From IMG/VR virus record IMGVR_UViG_3300046524_000585, positions 1 through 40,040 of that record: a stretch of DNA of 40,040 bases, one strand, 5' to 3'. The notes beneath the pieces are model-generated. The model was not told where the DNA came from and searched no databases. It saw nothing but the letters and a program-made list of their open reading frames with translations. A program made the position numbers and the translations under genes. Source of the stretch: a virus. This document shows positions 1 to 6,597 of the stretch, one piece after another (the stretch's first letter is position 1; the number at the start of each line of letters is the position of its first letter).

Positions 1-627
1 CTAAATCCACCCCAAAACATTTGCTACCCATGGGCCCGCCCAATCGCAAAGATGGGGCCAGATTGAAACGCCGCCCCAGACCACGCCTGTAGCAGCTGCA
101 AGCCAAAGGCATATCCTCGCCGCCGGAGCCAGCCACTTCTTTTGGATATGCGCGTCCAAGCTTTTGACAAGCATCTCGATCTTGTTCTCACCTCCATCTA
201 CCAACCCGATACATCCCAGGATGAGTGCGTCGCGCCCCTCAATTTGCATATTCACGTGATGCTTTGAAAGGTGATGAAAAAGAATCTGGAATGACCGGAC
301 CCGTTCGTAAACGAAAGCTACTTCTCTCGCCAGAGCGGGGGGAAGCAAACCAATTTTCTGAGTATTTGCCTCAAAAATTGGACTGGATAATTGAGGAAAC
401 TCCTGAAGGTTCAAGCTCTCACCAGTCCGCGCTTGCTCATACATTTGCTTAAGCTTTGTGAGTAGATCTGGGAGAGACACTTGAGTCGAAGCAAGCTCTC
501 CCGCCAGCGCACCTGCTAACGCTTGACTGTCTCTAAAGCGACGAAAGTCTTCTGCCACAAAATTGTTAATGTACGCGCCACCCAAAACACCTAGCAGAGC
601 AATAAGTGCAGTATTAATGTCGGTCAT
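1..627 (-). CDS. Membrane-anchored protein of unknown function at the accessory end of the prophage
   Basis: This is a 208-residue protein that I do not recognise. The start at 627 (MTDINTALIALL...) is preferred because AGGGA lies 5-6 bases upstream; an upstream start at 675 has no such site. A hydrophobic N-terminal segment (about residues 7-20) is followed by a polar, probably helical central region. A second hydrophobic stretch near residues 172-195 is followed by a Trp-rich tail ending at a TAG stop at the window edge. The architecture suggests an integral membrane protein with a cytoplasmic or periplasmic helical domain. It lies downstream of the Dam-like methylase in the same direction, 57 bases away, in the part of the prophage where lambda-like phages carry accessory (moron) genes. 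A role in superinfection exclusion or defence would be a guess from location only. Confidence 0.7.
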   Translation of the reverse strand: MTDINTALIALLGVLGGAYINNFVAEDFRRFRDSQALAGALAGELASTQVSLPDLLTKLKQMYEQARTGESLNLQEFPQLSSPIFEANTQKIGLLPPALAREVAFVYERVRSFQILFHHLSKHHVNMQIEGRDALILGCIGLVDGGENKIEMLVKSLDAHIQKKWLAPAARICLWLAAATGVVWGGVSIWPHLCDWAGPWVANVLGWI

Positions 628-683
628 AGCATCCCTATTTTGACAGGCCACTGACTTGGCTTTTGAAGAAACCAATACCTACA

Positions 684-1478
684 TTAAAACAGACCCCCTA
701 GCTCAGCGGGCTCCCAATTCATTATCACTAGCTCACCGCTCACCTCGGCCTTCCCCTGCCGCTGATTGGTGTTGCAATATCGAATGTCCAACGTCTCAAA
801 GTGGAAGTCCTCGAACACACGGCGAATATCCGGATGATCGTTGATGCTGACCATTACCTTGCCTTTACAGCGACGCATGAAGTCGGCCATCCGCTCATAG
901 TTTTCAAACGGAAAGTCCACCCCATACCCTGCGGTCTGCCAGTAAGGTGGGTCCATGTAGTGGAAGGTATAGGCGCGGTCGTAGCGCTCCGCACACTCAA
1001 GCCACGATAGGTTTTCAACGTAAGTGCCGGACAGGCGCTGCCAGGCGGCCGAGAGATTCTCCTCGATCCGCAGCAGGTTGATGGCCGGGCCTGTGGTGGC
1101 GGTACCGAAGGTCTGCCCGGTCACCTTGCCGGCAAAGGCATGGTGCTGCAGGTAGAAGAATCGTGCGGCGCGTTGGATGTCGGTGAGAGTTTCAGGGCGG
1201 GTCATCTTCTGCCACTCAAACACCTGGCGCGAGCTCAACGCCCATTTGAACTGCCGCACGAACTCCTCGAGGTGGTTCTGCACGACGCGGTACAACGTCA
1301 CCAGATCGCCGTTGATGTCGTTGAGGACTTCAACGGGTGCAGCCTGGGGCCGCATGAAATACAGCGCGGCACCGCCGGCAAAGACTTCGACATAGCATTC
1401 GTGCGGAGGGAAAAGAGGAATGAGACGGTCGGCCAGACGGCGTTTGCCGCCCATCCAAGGGATGATAGGAGAGGACAT
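684..1478 (-). CDS. DNA adenine methyltransferase, D12 (Dam) class
   Basis: This 264-residue protein should transfer a methyl group from S-adenosylmethionine to N6 of adenine in a short DNA site. Visible motifs in family order are PWMGGKRRL (residues 7-15, motif X), EVFAGGAAL (31-39, SAM-binding motif I) and DPPYW (176-180, catalytic motif IV). The length fits the D12 class. I chose the ATG at 1478, with AAAGG about 11 bases upstream; a TTG at 1487 is the other option. No restriction enzyme gene lies beside it, so it is probably a solitary phage methylase that protects phage DNA or alters gene expression. A good LexA box lies 18 bases upstream of the start, which suggests expression on induction. 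Recognition specificity cannot be read from the sequence. Confidence 0.93.
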   Translation of the reverse strand: MSSPIIPWMGGKRRLADRLIPLFPPHECYVEVFAGGAALYFMRPQAAPVEVLNDINGDLVTLYRVVQNHLEEFVRQFKWALSSRQVFEWQKMTRPETLTDIQRAARFFYLQHHAFAGKVTGQTFGTATTGPAINLLRIEENLSAAWQRLSGTYVENLSWLECAERYDRAYTFHYMDPPYWQTAGYGVDFPFENYERMADFMRRCKGKVMVSINDHPDIRRVFEDFHFETLDIRYCNTNQRQGKAEVSGELVIMNWEPAELGGLF

Positions 1479-1495
1479 GGAGAGCAAGACCTTTA

Positions 1496-1511
1496 CTGTA
1501 TGGATAAACAG
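1496..1511 (-). promoter_or_regulatory. LexA (SOS) box upstream of the methylase gene
   Basis: The sequence CTGTATGGATAAACAG has the CTGT-N8-ACAG (CTG-N10-CAG) form of gammaproteobacterial LexA operators, with an AT-rich centre. It ends 18 bases before the ATG of the Dam-like gene, where it would cover the promoter or start of transcription. SOS control of the methylase is inferred from this position. Confidence 0.7.
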
Positions 1512-1824
1512 GTGCTAGGCTCGCTTCGCTTTGTGCACGAAGCGGGAGCCTTGGCTGGACTTGCAGGGACATTCTGCGGGGACAGCGGTCGGATTGGGTG
1601 TTGACGCATCCAACCTGGCCGCTCTTTTTCACTTCGAGATTGGGTCTTATTTAGTATGGGTCTCAAAAACGACCAGCACAATTAGCCCCTGATACCGAGT
1701 GAATCTAGCAATACATGGAGCAGGCAATTAATGAACTTGGTTGCTAAGAGTGGCGTCGGTTTTTTTTATTGGGCAGGATGGTCGTGAGCCATGTGGCTTG
1801 GTAGCCGAAACGAGGAGGCTTGGA
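1512..1824. other. Intergenic region between divergent accessory genes
   Basis: I see no convincing gene in these roughly 310 bases. It separates the minus-strand methylase from the plus-strand gene at 1825 and should hold promoters for both. A strong hairpin lies at 1518-1550: GGCTC plus GCTTCG pair with CGAAGC plus GAGCC, with a two-base bulge and a nine-base loop. No T-run follows it on either strand, so it is not a typical terminator. Short open frames here lack the paired Cys motifs of Com-type translation regulators, which often precede phage methylases. Confidence 0.5.
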
Positions 1825-2199
1825 ATGCTGACAGACGCCCAGATTGATAGCGCAAAAGCACGCACTATATACACTCACGGACAGCCACTACACGAACACA
1901 ACGACTGCATTCGCTTTGCGTATGAGTGGCTTGACGCCCAAAGAAAAATCAAGGGTTTAACTAAAAAGAGCTTTGCAATCAAGCATCTAATTGAGCGATG
2001 GGCAGGAAGATACGTCTCGACATCAGATGTCGAAGTCGCTGCAGTTCTTCATTCGGAAATTAAAGGTACCTACCCATACTTCAATATTAGCGCGAGATTG
2101 ACAAATCCGTCGAAGCATCGAATCTCGCATCTGGGGCAGGCATTCACTCACGACTACCACGACCGCGACAATCAAAAAACCTATACCTATACCGAATAG
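1825..2199 (+). CDS. Unknown accessory protein encoded against the late operon
   Basis: The gene encodes 124 residues starting MLTDAQIDSAKA. The start at 1825 is well supported by GAGGAGG six bases upstream, better than the in-frame codon at 1741. I do not recognise a characterised family. The protein is soluble and rich in His, Tyr and charged residues, with HGQPLHEHNDCIRFAYEWLDAQ-type aromatic and His content near the N-terminus (residues 18-40) and HRISHLG near residues 98-104. It is the only plus-strand gene in the left 25 kb, sits between the holin-like gene and the methylase, and by eye is more AT-rich than the structural genes. These are the usual signs of a moron with its own promoter that is expressed in the lysogen. 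Function unknown. Confidence 0.75.
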   Translation: MLTDAQIDSAKARTIYTHGQPLHEHNDCIRFAYEWLDAQRKIKGLTKKSFAIKHLIERWAGRYVSTSDVEVAAVLHSEIKGTYPYFNISARLTNPSKHRISHLGQAFTHDYHDRDNQKTYTYTE

Positions 2200-2283
2200 C
2201 TACCGAGAGTGGGCACGGAGCGCTTTATATGCGGCCTCACAAGCCGTGCCCTTGATTGGTCATACGCGGCTACCAGTGCCAGC

Positions 2284-2478
2284 CTATTTACTGAGCTTTG
2301 GCTGCAGGATCACCCGTGCCAGCATCACCAGAATGCCCAGAACGCCATAGGCTGCCGGCGGCAGCACAGCCTGCAACTGAGGCAGCAGCTGCTCAGCCAC
2401 ACCCAGTGCCGCGATCGCGCCGCCCGCCTGAACGCTGGACATCTTCAACGCGTCTTTCCAATTACTGATCAGTTGCAT
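2284..2478 (-). CDS. Small membrane protein, probable holin or holin-like (DUF7940 type)
   Basis: This 64-residue protein has a short amphipathic start (MQLISNWKDALKMSS), then two hydrophobic stretches (about residues 17-30 and 41-58) separated by a Pro-rich turn, and a charged end (QPKLSK). It resembles short DUF7940 proteins that accompany phage endolysins in Pseudomonas. It follows the endolysin gene by 84 bases in the same direction, so a role in lysis is likely: either forming membrane holes or modulating the other holin at 24557-24904. The family assignment is from memory of the sequence pattern. No Rz/Rz1-like spanin pair is visible beside it. Confidence 0.68.
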   Translation of the reverse strand: MQLISNWKDALKMSSVQAGGAIAALGVAEQLLPQLQAVLPPAAYGVLGILVMLARVILQPKLSK

Positions 2479-2562
2479 AGTTTGTTGCCTCGGTTGTGTG
2501 AAAAGGTTCAGGCCAGCGCCTTGAGCACGACCTGGTACAACAAAAATTTCAGCGCCACGGGT

Positions 2563-2988
2563 TCACGGCACGTCCTTAAAGAAGACGTGGCCACCGAGCT
2601 TGAGGGTCTGCTTCGCCTTCGCGGCCCAGGCCGGGGGCGTCTTCATGCTGGTCGCGTAGTAGTGCGTGGCACCGCCGGTGGGATCTGGCACCTTTCCATC
2701 GATCACCTGGTCGGCGGCAATGCGCGCCTGCGCGAGCTCACGGAAAGGGATCGACTTGGCGCCACTCAGCGAGGCGTAGTTCGGGTCATTTCTGTTCCAG
2801 CAACTGAACTGGTAGGGTTTCTGGCATACGCCGGTGTAACCCTCCCCCCACCACGATCTGGCCTTGCCGTCGTTCACGCGGTTGCGAATGGTCCAGGCCA
2901 CGGCGATCTGACCGACCAGGCTTTCGCCACGGGCTTCCCCCCACAGCGTGCGAGCAAGGACGTCACGGTCTTTTTCGGTTACAGGCAT
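2563..2988 (-). CDS. Endolysin, SleB/CwlJ-type cell wall hydrolase (Hydrolase_2)
   Basis: The 141-residue protein matches the compact cell-wall hydrolase family related to SleB and CwlJ, which cleaves peptidoglycan. Recognisable motifs are LARTLWGEARGE (residues 11-22, with the presumed catalytic Glu in GEARGE), AVAWTIRNR (29-37), the Trp- and Cys-containing stretch CQKPYQFSCWN (near 55-65), and ATHYYA near 107-112. It has no signal peptide, so it would need a holin to reach the periplasm. It lies between the tailspike gene and the small holin-like gene, with an intrinsic terminator just upstream. The start has a normal ATG, and downstream spacing to the holin-like gene is short. Function is quite sure from family and position. 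Confidence 0.92.
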   Translation of the reverse strand: MPVTEKDRDVLARTLWGEARGESLVGQIAVAWTIRNRVNDGKARSWWGEGYTGVCQKPYQFSCWNRNDPNYASLSGAKSIPFRELAQARIAADQVIDGKVPDPTGGATHYYATSMKTPPAWAAKAKQTLKLGGHVFFKDVP

Positions 2989-3004
2989 AACTTTTCTCCA
3001 GGCG

Positions 3005-3027
3005 TAAAAAAGCCCGCCGAAGCGGGC
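3005..3027 (-). terminator. Intrinsic terminator between tailspike and endolysin
   Basis: On the minus strand, GCCCGC-TTCG-GCGGGC is followed by TTTTTT. It lies after the tailspike stop (3043) and before the endolysin start (2988). It shares the GC-TTCG-GC core with hairpins at 13897, 24945 and 30972. Confidence 0.85.
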
Positions 3028-3042
3028 AAGAGTGTTGGCTGG

Positions 3043-6000
3043 TCAGGCCACCAAGGTGGTGTTGCGAATGACGACCTTCGCGGTTTTGGTGGCTCCCGTG
3101 CCGGTGTGCCGGCAGTTTCGGATCAGGTAAACGTCATAGGCCGTGGTGGTCGGATTGATCGACTCACAGCCTTCACAGATGGCATAAGCGTCCAGCGAGG
3201 GCGAGTTGTCGCAGAAGCTGACGGTGTCTTCCTCCGATCGACAGTTACGAAAGATCGCCATCGTTTCGCTGCCGCCATCGGCCGGCGCTCCCGACACGTA
3301 ATAGGCAGCTGCCTTGCGTCCAGCGATCCGTTGGTTCCGGAAGCTGCGTCCGTTGCTGTAGATCGCATCGCAGCCATAGGTCGGCGCTACCGCGGTGCCG
3401 CCGTTGTATTCGCAATAGTGGTCATGGATCCGCGTCCTCCCCCATTCATGGTTGGATTCCCCATCATCGTTGCAGTCATGCGCGTACAGGCTTTCGCCGA
3501 TCAGATTGGCGTGGAAATGGCCGTTCACCCCGTCGCCGGTACCGTCCGTGGTAAACGATCCGCCGCAAGACACCTCGATCATTCCGAACCTTGAGTTGCC
3601 GGCGTGCTCCCAACAATTGATCCGGGAGCCATGAACGGCCACCCCATCCAGCAACGTCTTGCGAAACGGTCGTGTGTTCAGCCCGCCATAACGAACCTCG
3701 AGGTTCTGCAGGGTGATCTGTCCGCAGCTTTCGGTTACGCCCGCAGCGATGAAGCCGGTAGCCGAGTCGAGGTACAGCTTCGCAGCGGTGCCATCGCCGC
3801 CGGAGTCCACGGTGAAATACAGCACCCCGGCCTCGTAGTAGCAGCGCGGATCACTGGCGGCATCCAGCTCGGCCAGCGCGGCGGCCAGCGTGGTGGCCGT
3901 AGCCTTGATGATCCGGGTAAAAGGCAAGCGATGGGTGCGCCCGTTGTGTTCGGGCTGGTGCCGCCCCGCCTCGATCAGGGTCCGAGCATCGGCCACACCG
4001 TCCTGGTAGAACCAGTTCGGCGTGACCGTGAGCCCGGCCACGGCCGCCTGGTAGATCTTGGTCTGCCCGACGGTTTTGCTGATGCCGCTCAATCTGTCGT
4101 TCATGCGCACCACGGGATTGGCGGCACCCGTCCACTCCCCGACGATCACCACCTGGTCGGTGACCAGCTGCGGGTTGATCTGGACGACCTTGCCGAACTC
4201 CGCGCCGCGCAGAATCACCGTGCCACGTCCTCCCAGCGCGATCAGCGCGGCGTTGGTCGACGCGAACGGCGCACCCGCCGAGCCGTCACCCGCCACATCA
4301 CTGCCGGTCGGGGTGACAACGGCGACCTTCAATACCGAGGAACCGGCCGTGTCCTTGAAGCTGGTATCGGCGCCTTCACGAATTGCCACCATGGTCAGGT
4401 AGGCCTGCACCGTGGTCGCAATGCGAATGTCAAAGGCGATATCGGTCGTGCCGGCGGGCAACGGCACGTTGTCCGCAATGATCAGGGTCTTGGCCGAGGT
4501 GACGTTGGCTTGCGGCAGGTATCGCGAGTAATAGGTGGTGTTGCCGCCGTCATCCCCCACAGACGTCCAGTTCAACTGGGTGCCCGCCGCGTCGAACGCC
4601 ACCAGCCGCAGCTGGATACCGGACAGCCCCTGGTCACCGATCTTTTCCTGAATCACCAGCGACGCCGAAATCTTGCCGCTTTTGAAGTTCGCCACACTTA
4701 GTTTGAACGTGCGCCGGTTCACCGCCGAGGCACTGGCTGGGGTCTCGATACAGGCCTGGCCGTTCTTGCCCACGATCGGTGTCGCCGCGCCGGTGGCCCA
4801 GGGAAAGGCGGTGCCGCTGTTGGTGAACCGTGGATCAGGGAAGATGTTCGGCGACCAGCGCCACTTCTCACGCTCGGCATCGATCGACGACACCGTGCTC
4901 AAGTCCTCGCTGGTCGCCAACCGACCTTTGGTGGCTGGACGGTATTCAGCGACGGTACCCTTGGCCAGCATGTAGTCGGTCATCTGCAGCGATGTCGACA
5001 GGCTGTTGGCTTCCAGGTAAATGTCGATCGACACCGCCGCCGGATCGAGAGTCATGCCGGCAAACTTGACCACCGTTTCCAGCACAGTGCCGTTGGCAAT
5101 GGTGAAGGTTTGCCGAGCGCCGGTGATCTCGCCCGAGCTGTTGTTGAACTGCCGCACCAGGATGCGACTCAGACCGAGGGACGTGCCGCCGAGGATCCGC
5201 ACCGACGCCGAAAACTTGTCCCCCGCCACCAGGCCGGCCGCCGCCAGGGTTTGCAACCAACGGAAACTGTTGCTCGAGGCGGCGCTGACCGAAAAGGAGA
5301 ACCCCTTGCGACCGTCCCCGGTGGTGATCTGGGCCAGCACGGCGTTGGCCGTCTTGGTGTAGGTGCCACTTCCTGCTGCGTCCAAACCGGCCGCCACAAC
5401 CGTCTTGACGTAGTCCTTGTCGGTAAACAGGTTGGGGTTGTCGAAAACCTCGGTGATACCTTCGACACGTCCTTCCAGCAGGTTGGTCGCGTTGGTGTTC
5501 GCGCTGATCTGTGTTTGCAAGCCGGCGGTGGCAGCGGCAATCGTCACGTTGATGGTTTGCGTGTAGTTCGGTCGATATTGCGCCTGCGCGCCCTTGGCAA
5601 TCAGGAACTCCCCGACGGACAAGCGGGTAGACGTTCCGGTTACCCCTACCAAAATACTGATCGACACCGCACCGGCCACCAGGGTCACCCCGGCGAATTT
5701 GGCCACCAGCTCCGAATACATCACGCTCGGCACGGTGAAGGTCTGGCGGGCACCGACCAGCTCTTCGCCGGCACCGTCCATTTGCCGCACCAACACCCGG
5801 GCGGCCTGGGTCCCGACGCGACCGAACACCCGAATGGAGGCGGAGAACATATCTCCCACCGCCAAGCCGAGCTGGGCAATCGGCTGTGTCCAGGTGTAAC
5901 TCCCCTCATTGGCATCCGTGCTGGCCACCGTGAAAGAGGGCCGCCCTCCAACCAGCGCTTTGGACAGCGTGGCATTGACGGTTTTGGCAAACCGCCCCTC

Positions 6001-6585
6001 AGGGGTCACGACGTTCGCCGCGCCCTGCGACAGGGTGTAGTTGTGGTCAGGCCACAGGTTGGGAGCATTGAACAATTCGGCAAACCCGCCGACCAGCTCC
6101 GCCAGGGCATTCAGTCCAGGGTCATCGGCGATGTGCTGCGCGGTGACGGCGTCGACCTTGAACCAGAGGGTCCGCAGAATCGAGGCATCGGCGCCGGCCG
6201 CCCAAAAGAACGCCCCGTTGGCGACCGTGCCGCTGGCCAGGCCAGATTCCTTGGTCGGGTAAATCCTGCCGTCCGTGACTTCCAGTCGCAGGCGCTCCAC
6301 TTCGGCATTGACCACATCCGCCGGGTCGACCGTGCTCACCTCACGCAGCAGGGGCGCCAGATAGCCACCGTAACGAATCTGGATATCGATCCGGGCCGCC
6401 GTAGTGAAAAAGAATACCCGCGCGCCATTGTCGGCACTGGTCGGGTTGTCCACCGGGACCGAAGCATTTGCATCATTGAACAATGCCGCCCGGGTTTGGG
6501 TACCGCTCACAAACACGTCTACCGTTGCACCGGGCAGCAGGACGCCGTCCTCGGCCCTCGCGGCGAAGAATTGAATGGGCTGCAT
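3043..6585 (-). CDS. Large tailspike or tail fibre with C-terminal beta-helix domain
   Basis: The 1180-residue protein is the probable host receptor-binding protein. The first 80 or so residues (MQPIQFFAARAEDGVLLPG...) resemble the particle-binding N-terminus found on many phage fibres. A duplicated module follows, beginning NLWPDHNY near residue 175 and NLFTDKDY near 383; both copies contain SASIRVFG/SASVRILG, RQ-TFT and a closing AQYRP/AEYRP. A third, diverged module starts NIFPDPRF near 577. From about residue 750 the pattern SDVAGDGSAGAPF and later short repetitive beta-strand turns rich in Gly, Asn and Cys indicate a right-handed beta-helix, as in pectate-lyase-like tailspikes. Such domains often cut or bind surface polysaccharide; which one applies cannot be told. 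It is the last structural gene, after the tail-tip protein. Confidence 0.88.
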   Translation of the reverse strand: MQPIQFFAARAEDGVLLPGATVDVFVSGTQTRAALFNDANASVPVDNPTSADNGARVFFFTTAARIDIQIRYGGYLAPLLREVSTVDPADVVNAEVERLRLEVTDGRIYPTKESGLASGTVANGAFFWAAGADASILRTLWFKVDAVTAQHIADDPGLNALAELVGGFAELFNAPNLWPDHNYTLSQGAANVVTPEGRFAKTVNATLSKALVGGRPSFTVASTDANEGSYTWTQPIAQLGLAVGDMFSASIRVFGRVGTQAARVLVRQMDGAGEELVGARQTFTVPSVMYSELVAKFAGVTLVAGAVSISILVGVTGTSTRLSVGEFLIAKGAQAQYRPNYTQTINVTIAAATAGLQTQISANTNATNLLEGRVEGITEVFDNPNLFTDKDYVKTVVAAGLDAAGSGTYTKTANAVLAQITTGDGRKGFSFSVSAASSNSFRWLQTLAAAGLVAGDKFSASVRILGGTSLGLSRILVRQFNNSSGEITGARQTFTIANGTVLETVVKFAGMTLDPAAVSIDIYLEANSLSTSLQMTDYMLAKGTVAEYRPATKGRLATSEDLSTVSSIDAEREKWRWSPNIFPDPRFTNSGTAFPWATGAATPIVGKNGQACIETPASASAVNRRTFKLSVANFKSGKISASLVIQEKIGDQGLSGIQLRLVAFDAAGTQLNWTSVGDDGGNTTYYSRYLPQANVTSAKTLIIADNVPLPAGTTDIAFDIRIATTVQAYLTMVAIREGADTSFKDTAGSSVLKVAVVTPTGSDVAGDGSAGAPFASTNAALIALGGRGTVILRGAEFGKVVQINPQLVTDQVVIVGEWTGAANPVVRMNDRLSGISKTVGQTKIYQAAVAGLTVTPNWFYQDGVADARTLIEAGRHQPEHNGRTHRLPFTRIIKATATTLAAALAELDAASDPRCYYEAGVLYFTVDSGGDGTAAKLYLDSATGFIAAGVTESCGQITLQNLEVRYGGLNTRPFRKTLLDGVAVHGSRINCWEHAGNSRFGMIEVSCGGSFTTDGTGDGVNGHFHANLIGESLYAHDCNDDGESNHEWGRTRIHDHYCEYNGGTAVAPTYGCDAIYSNGRSFRNQRIAGRKAAAYYVSGAPADGGSETMAIFRNCRSEEDTVSFCDNSPSLDAYAICEGCESINPTTTAYDVYLIRNCRHTGTGATKTAKVVIRNTTLVA

Positions 6586-6597
6586 GTGAGTTCTCTA

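Noticed and set aside
1493-1681. Possible Com-type translation regulator before the methylase
   Set aside because: Com-like proteins have paired Cys motifs, which are absent in all frames here; the frame also crosses the LexA box.
2209-3594. Long plus-strand open frame (461 codons) opposite endolysin and tailspike
   Set aside because: It is the complement of real minus-strand genes with family matches, has no family pattern, and its amino acid make-up is Arg/Gly/His/Val-rich as expected from antisense of GC-rich DNA.
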